From an uncultured Oscillospiraceae bacterium (GTDB lineage: Bacteria; Bacillota; Clostridia; Oscillospirales; Oscillospiraceae): 64,000 bases of DNA. Shown here piece after piece: positions 37,002-45,492 of the stretch. The stretch spans positions 1 through 64,000 of the forward strand of contig CANQMW010000010.1 of NCBI GenBank assembly GCA_947625045.1, given 5' to 3'. Every line of letters begins with the position of its first letter. Position 1 is the first letter of the stretch. Made by a program: the position numbers and the translations under genes. Under the pieces are notes generated by a model. It made no database searches. It was not told the DNA's origin and was given only the letters and a program-made list of their open reading frames with translations.

Positions 37002-38030
37002 TTATGCCCAGGTGTTCCCGCCCACGCGCCACAGATCGAATCTGGCGTCGGCGTCCGTCTGCAGGATGACGCCGCGCCAGGCGGCCAGCGTCTGGGCGTC
37101 CGCGTACCATACGGTGTGCTTTTCATCGCCGTCGCGATAGGTGAAGTACAGCGCGCTGCTGTCGCCGTCCCGCTTCGTTTTGACGCCGCTTTCGGCGGCG
37201 AGCGCCTCCGCCTGCGCTTGGGTCAGAGCGCGAACGCCCCTGCCGTCCGCGTCCCACTCAAATCCGCCGGTGGCGAGCGCGTAAACGGCGTGGGGCAGTA
37301 CGGAGAATTTCTCTGCCGTCTTCTTCAGGAACGCGGCGTCGGCCTTCGGGCCTGGGCTGCTGCCGAGACCGTGGAGATTGTAACACATGACGGTATATTC
37401 CGCGTCCTCCGGCAGAGCCAGCGTATCGACCGGCGCCGTCACCGGCAGCACCACGCGCACAGCGATCCGGCGCTCCTCCGCCTTGTCCGCGAGCACCTGC
37501 AAAAAGCTGCCGTAGCTGGTCCAGATCCCGTCGTCCTTCATGTTCTCAAAATCGATCTCGATCCCGCCGGCGCCCATATCCCGGACCGTGTCCAGAAGCT
37601 CGCCGGCCGTCGCCTCCATCCGGGCCTTGTCGGACCACAGCTTCGTCAGAAGCTGGACGTCCTTCTGTGTGGCGGTCCCGTCCGCGTGCTGCACGTCGTT
37701 CGTAAAAGAGACGTATACCATGGGCGTTTGCAGCTCAGCCAAAAGCTCCCGGTCCTGGCGCATGGCCTCCGGCATATATACATTGGCCCCATCGTCGAAA
37801 TAGCCGGCGAACAGGCAGAGGCTGTCCGTGTCGTCCTGAAGGGCTTCCAGCTCATCCGTCACATCGCTGTCCCAGTATACGTACCAGGCACAGTTCCACC
37901 CGGCGTCCAGCAGGGACTCGGAAGGAGGAGCGGGCTGTTCCGCCTGCCTGGTACACAGAAATATCACCAGCAGGGAGGCCAGCAGCGCCAGCACGCAAAG
38001 CAGTATTATAACGGATCTGCGCATTTTCAT
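37002..38030 (-). CDS. GH18-like glycoside hydrolase, membrane-anchored
   Basis: The 342-residue product has an N-terminal membrane anchor (about 5-26) and an external TIM-barrel-like domain. The segment AGGIEIDFENM (154-164) matches the GH18 motif DGxDxDxE, keeping Asp160 and the catalytic Glu162 but with changes at the first two acids. Later MCYNLHG fits the barrel M/Q-x-Y-D position. GH18 enzymes cleave beta-1,4-linked GlcNAc-containing polymers. It is the last gene of the exopolysaccharide operon, 10 bp after the preceding gene, so it may trim or release the product. AAGGACAGGAT precedes the ATG. Confidence 0.7.
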   Translation of the reverse strand: MKMRRSVIILLCVLALLASLLVIFLCTRQAEQPAPPSESLLDAGWNCAWYVYWDSDVTDELEALQDDTDSLCLFAGYFDDGANVYMPEAMRQDRELLAELQTPMVYVSFTNDVQHADGTATQKDVQLLTKLWSDKARMEATAGELLDTVRDMGAGGIEIDFENMKDDGIWTSYGSFLQVLADKAEERRIAVRVVLPVTAPVDTLALPEDAEYTVMCYNLHGLGSSPGPKADAAFLKKTAEKFSVLPHAVYALATGGFEWDADGRGVRALTQAQAEALAAESGVKTKRDGDSSALYFTYRDGDEKHTVWYADAQTLAAWRGVILQTDADARFDLWRVGGNTWA

Positions 38031-38039
38031 ATCCTGTCC

Positions 38040-39905
38040 TTACAGATTCTTGATAAACCAGTTGACCACGGCCTGCCACACGCCGGAAGCCACATCGACC
38101 GCCTTGTCCACCCCGTGGAGCAGATCGTCGTATATGACCTGGGTATGTCCCTCCCCGTCCGGCAGGGTCCGGATGAGAAGCTTCTCAAACACGCCGTCGT
38201 ATACGTCGTCCGCCAGGTTGCGCTGGCTCCAGCCGAAGCCGCCCCACCGGCAGACGAAGCCGATCTGCCCCTCGGAGACGTTTTCCACCCGGATGTCCTC
38301 CGCCGCTGTTTTGCCGTCGACGTCGATGCGCATATCGGCGCCGTTCAGCGTGATCGTCAGCGCGCGGTCGCCGGCGTCCCGGATGTCGATGTCCGCGACG
38401 TACTCCTGAGCGCCCTCCTCCACCGAGGCGGGGTCCCATCTCTCCACCTCTCTCGATTCGGCGAGAAAAGCGCTGGCGGTATCCACATCCTCGGCATACC
38501 GGGCGAGCGTGGACAGCTCCACCAGCCGGGCGGCCTTTTCGTCCTCCTCCACCGAGATGGGGTCGATCTGGTCAAAATCGTCCAGGTCCAGGGAAAACAG
38601 CTCCTTTTCCGCGCCGCCGGACAGCTCACCGGCTTTCAATATGTTGTTTTCCAGGGAGACGTAGACGGCGTTCTGTCCCGACTCGTCCGAGCGCAGCAGG
38701 ACCCTCTGCATGCCCAGCTTATTGCCCGTGAGCTCCACATTTACCTGTCCGTCCCGGAAGGTATGGCCCTTGAGCATCGCCAGGCCCTCCGATTCCGGCT
38801 CCGATGTGACGACGAGCTTTTCCTGCTTGCACTCCATAGCCCCCTGGCGCACGTCCCAATTGGCAAATTCCGTCTCATCCCCTGGCACGAACTGCAGCTC
38901 CAGGCCGCTGTCGTACTTTATGCGCATCAGCAGGTGGTTGATATACCAGTAGGACTGGGGCTGCATGCGGGTCAGGTCATAGATCGTGTGCTCCGGCTCC
39001 TGGGTCGTGTTCCAGCAGTCTCCCTCCCGGTTGAAGTTGAGTTGGAACAGCTTGTAGATCCACTCACTGTTGACGTCGCTGACACGGTCGTTGTTGCCGA
39101 ATTGGCCGGTATTGGAGTGCATGATGGAATAGAGCTTTGGCAGCGCACCGAGCTTGTCGGTGTACTCCCGGTCCATACCCTCGTAATCCGCGGATATCCG
39201 GGTGCGCATCTCAGAGTAGGACTCTTTGGGCACATCGTACTTGTCCCGGATATAGTCCATCAGGTAGTGGTTGTACTTCCTGCCGAGGCAGCCGGCCACC
39301 CTGGCGTATTCCAGGGTGTTCAGCTCGCCCAGGTAGTGGTCATACCGGTCAAAGACGTTGATGTAAAACAGCCGGTAGCCGTTCGTGCCCAGCTCCCAAT
39401 AGGTACTGTCCAGCAGCTCCTTCAGATCGTCTGCCAGGAGGAACTTGGGGTCGTTCAGCTCGAACTTCTCCGCGTAGGTCAGCATGGACGCTTTGAAGTT
39501 GTACTTTTCCAGGATCTTCTCGGCAAAGATCGCCGTATCCCGGCGGCCGTCCTCAAACATCAGGAACAGGGCCTTCTCCGGCAGGGGCGTCCCGTCCTCA
39601 TAGTAGGCGATGATATCGTCCTGGGTCACGGTCACGAAGCCCTGCTCGTGCAGGGTCCGCAGCTGTTCATCCAGACGGGCGGTGCTGATCAGCGACGAGT
39701 CGCCCTCCCGGTCAACGCCGAACCAGGACAGGGCCACAAGTCCCGTGCTGGTCCCGCTGTCCACAGAGGCCGGGTCGTAGGGCTCATATTCGCTGAAGGT
39801 GAACAGTGCCCGGATGATGAAGACCACCATCGCGATGAGCGCCAGACCCTCCAGGACCGACCGGACCGCCTTGACGACATCTTTCCTTGTCCAGTTCCTG
39901 CTCAC
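38040..39905 (-). CDS. Membrane-anchored NodB/PgaB-like protein
   Basis: The 621-residue protein has one N-terminal transmembrane helix (about 14-36) and a large external part. Residues about 55-260 resemble a polysaccharide-deacetylase domain, but the key motif reads LMFEDGRRDTA (115-125) in place of TFDDG, and I cannot place the HxxxH metal motif. The C-terminal ~250 residues are beta-rich (GMQRVLLRSDESGQNAVYVS) and may bind glycan. It overlaps the glycosyltransferase gene by 4 bp, and the GH18-like gene follows. It is probably an export-side processing protein analogous to PgaB or IcaB (inference). Confidence 0.7.
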   Translation of the reverse strand: MSRNWTRKDVVKAVRSVLEGLALIAMVVFIIRALFTFSEYEPYDPASVDSGTSTGLVALSWFGVDREGDSSLISTARLDEQLRTLHEQGFVTVTQDDIIAYYEDGTPLPEKALFLMFEDGRRDTAIFAEKILEKYNFKASMLTYAEKFELNDPKFLLADDLKELLDSTYWELGTNGYRLFYINVFDRYDHYLGELNTLEYARVAGCLGRKYNHYLMDYIRDKYDVPKESYSEMRTRISADYEGMDREYTDKLGALPKLYSIMHSNTGQFGNNDRVSDVNSEWIYKLFQLNFNREGDCWNTTQEPEHTIYDLTRMQPQSYWYINHLLMRIKYDSGLELQFVPGDETEFANWDVRQGAMECKQEKLVVTSEPESEGLAMLKGHTFRDGQVNVELTGNKLGMQRVLLRSDESGQNAVYVSLENNILKAGELSGGAEKELFSLDLDDFDQIDPISVEEDEKAARLVELSTLARYAEDVDTASAFLAESREVERWDPASVEEGAQEYVADIDIRDAGDRALTITLNGADMRIDVDGKTAAEDIRVENVSEGQIGFVCRWGGFGWSQRNLADDVYDGVFEKLLIRTLPDGEGHTQVIYDDLLHGVDKAVDVASGVWQAVVNWFIKNL

Positions 39906-42013
39906 GCCACGGTATCCTCTTTCTCACGCTCATAGGCCGTCCCGTCTGTCTGGTGACGGCCGGATTTCGATCTCTTCTTTTGCTGGCGCTCCAGCTTTGC
40001 CTGTTTCTTCTTCTCGGCTTCCTTCACGTCCTCAGGCGTCATCCTCGTGCCCCAGGTCGACTTCCAGAACGTCACCCACGCGATGGGCATCTGCCACAGC
40101 AGCACCGCCTCATAGTAGAAGCAGAACAGCATGCCCCACAGCCACGTGCTGCTCTTTCGCAGCAGCATCTGCGCGGCGCTCATCAGCAGGCTCATCATCA
40201 GGATACCGACCAGGAAGGTGGTCGGGAACACCCGGTGCGCGATGGGAACGTAGACCAGGTTATACAAAACGACTATGGGCGCGGCAAGAGGGACCAAAAG
40301 CCCGATATAGAACAGGACCGCGCTGAACGGCTCCTTGCGCCACATGAACTTGCCCGCCATGATGGACTCGCGCAGCCACGAACGCTTCCAGCGCATCTGC
40401 TGTTTCAGAAAGACGGGATACTCGTTCGGCACGATTGTGCTGCACACCGCCGAATCCTGATAATTGGTGCGGTGGTGCTGGAGAACAAAGTTGGTCATGC
40501 TCCGGTCGTCGCCGAAGGTGGCCCGCTGGCCAAGGAATTTCTGATCCCGCCATGCCTGAAGGTTATCCAGCACGATATCCTTCCGGTAGCAGGACAGCGG
40601 CCCGGACAGGCATGTGACCGTATCAAATACGGCCTCCGCCGCCTTCATGATGCGAAAGGCGATGTAGTAACGCACGGACTGCATCTTCGTCAGGCCGTTG
40701 GTATACGTGTTGGCCACATCCGTCCGTCCGGCCACACCGCCCATTTTCGGGTCCTTGAAGGGCTGGACCAGATTGCGGATCGCGAACACATCCAGAAAGC
40801 TGTCTGAATCCACAAAGACGAGAAGATCGTTCTTTGCCTCCAGCGCGCCCGTGGACAGCGCTTCGCGCTTGCCGCCGTTTTTCTCCTGCACGATCAGGCG
40901 GACCCGCTCCTTCACACGGAAACGGGAGTTGCCCCGGTCGATCTCGTCGATCGTATCCAGGACCCGCTGGGCGGAACCGTCCGTGGAACAGTCGTCGATG
41001 ATCAGCACTTCCAGCTTGTCGATCGGATAGTCCTGGTTGACGCAGCTCTGCACGGTCTTGCCGATCCAGGTCTCCTCATTGAAGCACGGTATCAGGATCG
41101 TCACGCTCGGCGTGAAATTCACATCGATGGGCACAGGCTTGTAAAACGCGCCCAGCAGATACCGGCTCAGGAGGAATACCATGGCCATGATGCTGTAGAG
41201 ATATAACCACCGGTTGAATTTGAAATAGATGACGCTTTCGGCGCGCATCAGCATGACAGTGGCAACGATCATGAACAGCATGATCGACGCTGTTGTCAGT
41301 TCGATGCGGTCCTTTCGCCGGGCCGCGTACTTGGACAGAGGCAGGGCGAATTGGACGCCGGCATACACGCCGTCCTCCCGTTCAAAGAAGCGGGCGCAGG
41401 TGAATTTCTGCTTCACCGACATCTCCAGCCCCTCCGGCAGCGCGCCGGGCTTGATCTCAAATGATATGACGCGCCCCGAGGCCTTCTCCAGCACCTCCCT
41501 GTCCGACGGATCCTCCAGCCGCAGCAGCGCGCCCGTCATGGACAGATCCAGGATCCGGCACCGCAGGGAGGACCGCGGCGCTCCGCCTCTGCGGCAGGTG
41601 ATCTTAGCGGGCAGGTCTACCTCGTAGCGGATGCCCTCATTCAGAGACTGGACATACTTTTTGAAGTCATGGTCCCGCTCCTCGCCGGCTGTGTTTCCGC
41701 GCCGGTCGCCGCCCAGTCGGATCCCCTCCGGGTCCGGTACATTGGGCAGGGTCCTCCGGTCGCCCTTGGGCTTGAGGAGGATGTCGGCAGGCGGTTCCTT
41801 CTTTTTCCGGGGACCTCTCCTTATCCTGAAAAGCCTGGAAAAGGATCCTGCCTTCGCCCCGGAGGGTAACGGAACGTCCTCCGTCTCCTCTGAGGAGCCG
41901 GTCTCATGTTCAGTTTTTTGCGCCTCGACCTGAACGCCCGGCTTCGATTCCGGTTTCTCTCCTGCAGCCGATCGGGATGCCTCGGCGAGGCACGGTCCCT
42001 CTTCGGGACTTAT
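39902..42013 (-). CDS. PilZ-like/GT2 processive glycosyltransferase (hyaluronan-synthase-like)
   Basis: This inner-membrane synthase is about 703 residues counted from 42013. A polar N-terminal region leads to a PilZ-like domain (RYEVDLPAKITC, then ILDLSMTGALL matching DxSxxG), although the first Arg of RxxxR is replaced by Asn. Two transmembrane helices precede the GT2 core: IPCFNEE, IIDDCSTDG, FVDSDSF, LSGPLSCYR, FGDDRSMTN and QQMRWKRS. These resemble HasA/NodC more than cellulose synthase. Further helices and a basic tail follow. No ATG/GTG/TTG precedes the coding sequence before 41539, inside the PilZ domain. ATA at 42013 overlaps the previous stop (ATAA) exactly where ATGA would be expected. 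Confidence 0.8.
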   Translation of the reverse strand: MSPEEGPCLAEASRSAAGEKPESKPGVQVEAQKTEHETGSSEETEDVPLPSGAKAGSFSRLFRIRRGPRKKKEPPADILLKPKGDRRTLPNVPDPEGIRLGGDRRGNTAGEERDHDFKKYVQSLNEGIRYEVDLPAKITCRRGGAPRSSLRCRILDLSMTGALLRLEDPSDREVLEKASGRVISFEIKPGALPEGLEMSVKQKFTCARFFEREDGVYAGVQFALPLSKYAARRKDRIELTTASIMLFMIVATVMLMRAESVIYFKFNRWLYLYSIMAMVFLLSRYLLGAFYKPVPIDVNFTPSVTILIPCFNEETWIGKTVQSCVNQDYPIDKLEVLIIDDCSTDGSAQRVLDTIDEIDRGNSRFRVKERVRLIVQEKNGGKREALSTGALEAKNDLLVFVDSDSFLDVFAIRNLVQPFKDPKMGGVAGRTDVANTYTNGLTKMQSVRYYIAFRIMKAAEAVFDTVTCLSGPLSCYRKDIVLDNLQAWRDQKFLGQRATFGDDRSMTNFVLQHHRTNYQDSAVCSTIVPNEYPVFLKQQMRWKRSWLRESIMAGKFMWRKEPFSAVLFYIGLLVPLAAPIVVLYNLVYVPIAHRVFPTTFLVGILMMSLLMSAAQMLLRKSSTWLWGMLFCFYYEAVLLWQMPIAWVTFWKSTWGTRMTPEDVKEAEKKKQAKLERQQKKRSKSGRHQTDGTAYEREKEDTVA

Positions 42014-42708
42014 TCCGCTGTCTTTGCGGGGGCGTCCTCCCGCACTATAAAAGAATAAACAGTGCCTGACGGACCGGGCTCCGAAGCGGGACCCCCGTCA
42101 TTGCCGGTCTCCCCGCTCTCCGGGGCCGCGGTCTTATCTGGATGATCGGCGATATACTGCTTTACGGAAGGTATATCCGAAACGGCCTCTTCCTTCGGCT
42201 CGGCCTTTTCAAACGGAAACGATCCCATCAGCTCGCTGAACATAGCGGCGATATCGGTATCCTTATCAAAGGCCGCCTGTCCAACGGTGAGCGAAGCCTC
42301 GTTCAAACGTTCGACCGCCTGCTGGATCTGAGAAAGATAGAGGTTGTAGCACTCCTGGAATGCCTGCACCCGCTGATGAAGAACGGCCGTCTCCTCTTCC
42401 CGGCGCTGCTTCAGCTCCTGGTCCAGAAGAGCGCGCTTTTCTTCCATTTCCTGCTGGAAAGCCTTCTTCGCATTCTGCCGGTCCAGTTCATCCTGCCGGG
42501 CCCTTTCGTTCAGCTCCTCCAGTTTTTTGCGCAGAGCGTCACGGATCTCAGCTGTGGCCTGATCCTCCACCGCCGTGTGGCTGCGAAGTTCATCCAGCAC
42601 GGCGCGGTCTGCCGCATAAGATGTTTTCACTTCTTCAAGCTGCTGTTCCAGGTTCGCAACGCTTTGCAGCAGCTCCAGTAACTTGGACTTGTCTTTCTTT
42701 CCGAACAT
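42010..42708 (-). CDS. Coiled-coil protein of the exopolysaccharide operon
   Basis: The product, about 232 residues, is dominated by a long coiled coil (about 10-130, heptads rich in L/E/K/Q). A Pro/Glu/Gly-rich C terminus follows (VREDAPAKTAE end). No signal peptide or membrane helix is visible, so it is probably a cytoplasmic scaffold. The ATG at 42708 follows AGGAGG at 8 bp; an upstream in-frame Met lacks such a site. It sits between the UDP-sugar dehydrogenase and the PilZ-like glycosyltransferase, so it may organise the synthase complex. I do not recognise a family. Confidence 0.75.
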   Translation of the reverse strand: MFGKKDKSKLLELLQSVANLEQQLEEVKTSYAADRAVLDELRSHTAVEDQATAEIRDALRKKLEELNERARQDELDRQNAKKAFQQEMEEKRALLDQELKQRREEETAVLHQRVQAFQECYNLYLSQIQQAVERLNEASLTVGQAAFDKDTDIAAMFSELMGSFPFEKAEPKEEAVSDIPSVKQYIADHPDKTAAPESGETGNDGGPASEPGPSGTVYSFIVREDAPAKTAE

Positions 42709-42746
42709 CTCTGTTTCCTCCTGTGAAAACACACGTCAAAAATGAC

Positions 42747-44069
42747 TTACAGGCTCCAGTACCGATATCCCTGCCCCTCGAGGGAGGAACGGTCAAAAAT
42801 GTTGCAGATGTCGATGATCAGCTTCGCTCCGTCAGGACGGAGCATGCGGCGAAAGTCCGCGTCTGTCCACGAGAGGAACGCCCGGTGATCGGCGCCGATG
42901 ATCAGGCAGTCGCCGTCCCGTATATCCTCCATCGCCACAGGCTCCCGGCCGTACACCGGGGCGATATCCCCGGGGGCCGCCATGGGATCGGCGATCTTTA
43001 CGTCCACCCCATAGGACGCCAGTATGTCCGCGATCTGCTTCATCTTGGCGTTGCGCATGTCCCGCACATTGCCCTTAAAGGTCAGCCCCAGCGCGTAGAC
43101 CCGCTGCCCGGCAGGGTTTTTCCCGGTGGTGGTGAATGCCCGGATGATCTGCTGCGCGATCATGACGGGAATATCCTCATTGACGGCCCGGGCGGCCAGC
43201 AGGAGATTTGCGTGATAATTCATCCGCTCCGCCTCCTGGATCAGGTAATACGGATCCACGCCGATGCAGTGGCCGCCGACCAGGCCGGGCCGGAATCCAA
43301 GGGCATTCCATTTCGTGTTCATGGCGTTCAGCACGTCGATGGTATCCACGCCGATCCGGTGCAGGATCTGGGCGATCTCGTTCATAAACGCGATATTGAC
43401 GTCCCGCTGGGTATTTTCCACGATCTTGGCGGCCTCCGCCACCTTGATGCTTCTGGCCCTGTAAAGCGATCCGGAAACACTTCCGTCAAACAGGAGACCG
43501 TACACCTTCCCGACCTTTTCCAGGGCGGTCTCGTCCTGCCCGGAAATGATCTTGACCGTGCTGGTCAGCGTATGCTTCTTGTCTCCCGGGTTGATCCGCT
43601 CGGGTGAATAGCCCACCCAGAAATCCCGGCCGGCCTTCATGCCGGACCGCTTCTCCAGGATGGGTATGCATACATCCTCCGTCACGCCGGGGTAGACGGT
43701 GGATTCGTATACGACCAGATCGCCCGGGGAGAGATGTTCGCCAACGGTATTGCTTGCGCCGATCAGCGGCGCCAGGTCCAGGGTCTTGTCGTCATGCACC
43801 GGCGTAGGAACAGCGACGATGAACACGGCGGCGGCATCCAGCTTGGCCGGATCGTCCGTGTAATCGACCTTGGCGCTTTTCAGCGTCTCCTGCGAGAGCT
43901 CACCGGAGGGATCGACACCGCCGCGGAGCAGTTCGATCTTCTCCTTTACAACGTCGAATCCAATGGCAGGGACCTTTTTGGAAAAACCGATTGCCAGCGG
44001 GAGCCCCACATATCCTATGCCAACGACAGCGATCGGCCCTTCCTCGTTTTTGATCTCATTTTTCTCCAT
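42747..44069 (-). CDS. Nucleotide-sugar 6-dehydrogenase (UDP-HexNAc/glucose type)
   Basis: The 440-residue NAD-dependent enzyme oxidises C6 of a UDP-sugar to a uronate. Motifs are IAVVGIGYVGLPLAIGFSKK (Rossmann loop), FIVAVPTPV, VVYESTVYPGVTE, GYSPERINPGD, the catalytic Cys in GLVGGHCIGVDPYYL and GLTFKGNVRDMRN. This set fits the WbpO/TviB/WbpA branch (UDP-GalNAc, UDP-GlcNAc or UDP-ManNAc) more than Ugd, but the substrate is not certain. It is the first gene of the minus-strand exopolysaccharide operon and provides a uronic-acid precursor. GGAGGGG precedes the ATG. Confidence 0.88.
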   Translation of the reverse strand: MEKNEIKNEEGPIAVVGIGYVGLPLAIGFSKKVPAIGFDVVKEKIELLRGGVDPSGELSQETLKSAKVDYTDDPAKLDAAAVFIVAVPTPVHDDKTLDLAPLIGASNTVGEHLSPGDLVVYESTVYPGVTEDVCIPILEKRSGMKAGRDFWVGYSPERINPGDKKHTLTSTVKIISGQDETALEKVGKVYGLLFDGSVSGSLYRARSIKVAEAAKIVENTQRDVNIAFMNEIAQILHRIGVDTIDVLNAMNTKWNALGFRPGLVGGHCIGVDPYYLIQEAERMNYHANLLLAARAVNEDIPVMIAQQIIRAFTTTGKNPAGQRVYALGLTFKGNVRDMRNAKMKQIADILASYGVDVKIADPMAAPGDIAPVYGREPVAMEDIRDGDCLIIGADHRAFLSWTDADFRRMLRPDGAKLIIDICNIFDRSSLEGQGYRYWSL

Positions 44070-44173
44070 TATGTACTTCCCCTCCGATCCTGATTTGTTC
44101 TTACAGGTCCGGCGCCCGGCCGCGCCGGATCACCGGTGCTCTCATCTTGGGCTTTCTTGCAATACTTATGGTT

Positions 44174-44182
44174 ATTATAACA
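44174..44182 (-). promoter_or_regulatory. Extended -10 promoter of the exopolysaccharide operon
   Basis: Read on the minus strand, TGTTATAAT carries the TG extension and a perfect TATAAT; no good -35 is seen. It is about 105 bp before the dehydrogenase gene. Confidence 0.55.
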
Positions 44183-44268
44183 CATATTGAACAATAATGG
44201 GAGAGGATATTTGCAATTTATGTGCAATTATATGCATCTTACGGCAAATACCTTTGTTGAAGATAAGA

Positions 44269-44297
44269 AACCACCCTGCCAACGGCAGGGTAGTTTT
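44269..44297 (-). terminator. Terminator hairpin of the truncated spoVT copy
   Basis: CACCCTGCC and GGCAGGGTAG arms, flanked by A and T runs. The equivalent of the hairpin after the intact spoVT. Confidence 0.75.
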
Positions 44298-44749
44298 CAT
44301 GACTCCATCTGTTTGCCCAGAAAGCCGGAGACGGTGGTGGCCAGCTTTAGCTCCGTGTCGCCGGCCTTGACGCCGTCGGGCCGCTCCAGGAACACTACGC
44401 ATCCCAGCACGTCTCCCTCCGAGAGGATGGGAACGGCCACCGCCGCGGCGGGGCCGTCCTCCCCGTCCGTCACGGGCAGTGCCTTGGCGCCCGGCTCCGC
44501 CCGGTAGGGACGGCGGGCCTCCATGAGCTGCTCCAGTTCGGAGCTTATATGCCTGTCCAGTATCTCCTTCCGGCCCTGGCCGGCAGCGGCGATGACGCTG
44601 TCCCGGTCGCACACGGCGGCGGTGTAGTCCGCGGCCTTGTGCATGGACTCGCATATCTGCTCGGCGAAGGAGCTCAGCTCGCCCATGGGGGAGTATTTCT
44701 TGAAGATGACCTCCCCGTCCTTCTCTGTATAGATCTCGAGGGGGTCACC
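44297..44749 (-). pseudogene. 5'-truncated spoVT copy
   Basis: It encodes the C-terminal GAF-like part of SpoVT from GDPLEIYTEKDGEVIFKKYS to SGFLGKQMES. It lacks the first ~30 residues that form most of the AbrB-type DNA-binding domain. Upstream the frame runs into unrelated sequence (INSCFGVNVISG) with only a TTG near 44791 as possible start. One residue differs from the intact copy (Gly for Ser in DGEDxPAAA). It could still be translated as a truncated, dimer-capable fragment, but is most simply a recombination relic. Confidence 0.85.
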
Positions 44750-44972
44750 GCCACTGATAACGTTGACGCCAAAACAGGAATTTATCAGCAATATGCTGCA
44801 TTTGGCAAAGAGAATTTGTGGAGAGTGATGAAAACGGCGAGCGATGAAATGAGCGATGTATTGCCTCTCAGAGAAAAGCGCGTTATAATTGCGTCGGGAA
44901 AGTACATAACCCTGGCGATCATGGCGCCAGAGGAAACGCGAGCAGCATTATGGAGCAAAGGAGGGGCATGCC
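44750..44972 (+). promoter_or_regulatory. Island left edge with promoter of the HD-domain gene
   Basis: No gene is supported in this 223-bp stretch. It contains TTGCCT (44861-44866), 17 bp and a perfect TATAAT (44884-44889), reading toward the HD gene. An open frame here (including REKRVIIASGKYIT) has no ribosome binding site and may be a remnant. Confidence 0.55.
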
Positions 44973-45461
44973 TTGACGATATCTCAAATCATGGAAAAGA
45001 TGATCAGCTGTTCCAATGGGAATATCCATGACATCGAACATCTGACCCACGTGTGGACATATGCCAAGACCATTGGAGAGCTGGAGGGGCTGGACAGGGA
45101 GACTCAGTTCATCCTTGAGGTGTCGGCCATCACCCACGACATCGCCTGTCCCCTGTGTCGGGAGAAGTACGGCAGCGCCAGCGGGAAACGTCAGGAGGAG
45201 GAAGGCCCTGCTCTGGTTCGGGCTTTTCTGGCGGACACGGACATGACGCCGGCACAGATCGAGCGGGTGGCGTACCTGGTGGGGCATCACCACACACTCC
45301 ATGACATCGACGGACTGGACTATCAGATACTGATCGAGGCGGACTACATCGTGAATGCCTGCGAGGGCAGGTACGATAAAGAGACTGTCAGAGCGTTCAT
45401 GGAAAAGTTCATGCGGACCGGGAGCGGGCGACGCTTGGCCCGGGCCGTGTTCCAAATTTGA
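44973..45461 (+). CDS. HD-domain phosphohydrolase
   Basis: The 162-residue protein has metal-binding HD signatures: IHDIEHLTHVWTYAKTIG, then ITHDIACP and LVGHHHTL and a late Asp in EADYIVNAC. Such small HD proteins hydrolyse nucleotide or other phosphate esters. TTG at 44973 is taken as start because GGAGGGG lies 6 bp upstream; the next Met is at 44991. It is the first gene inside the island and is followed after 31 bp by a Fic gene. The substrate is unknown. Confidence 0.85.
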   Translation: MTISQIMEKMISCSNGNIHDIEHLTHVWTYAKTIGELEGLDRETQFILEVSAITHDIACPLCREKYGSASGKRQEEEGPALVRAFLADTDMTPAQIERVAYLVGHHHTLHDIDGLDYQILIEADYIVNACEGRYDKETVRAFMEKFMRTGSGRRLARAVFQI

Positions 45462-45492
45462 AAGATGCCGGAGGGGAAACGTGAGGTGTCCT

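Larger units (their letters stand above)
44257..44749. repeat. Direct repeat copy 1 (spoVT 3' part with terminator)
   Basis: By eye this segment matches 59968-60460 at about 96% over the coding part (17 differences in about 453 bp). All but one are synonymous. Similarity stops abruptly at GGGGTCACC (44749 / 60460). Both copies lie in the same orientation and flank the 15-kb accessory island. Confidence 0.9.

Noticed and set aside
36975..39935. 986-codon open frame opposite the GH18-like and NodB-like genes
   Set aside because: No ribosome binding site or domain; composition is typical of antisense frames. The minus-strand genes have signal/anchor helices, overlaps and motifs.
39902..42013. 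Cellulose synthase (BcsA) or C. difficile Ccs-type annotation
   Set aside because: The core motifs (SGPLSCYR, GDDRSMTN, QQMRWKRS) are closer to HasA/NodC, and no BcsB or cellulase-like CcsZ partner is present.
42747..44069. Annotation as UDP-glucose 6-dehydrogenase and therefore hyaluronan production
   Set aside because: GLVGGHCIGVDPYYL and overall pattern fit the WbpO/TviB/WbpA branch better, so hyaluronan is not assumed.
44549..45031. Plus-strand frame crossing the left island edge
   Set aside because: It begins antisense to the spoVT fragment, has no ribosome binding site and is out of frame with the HD gene; at most a remnant.
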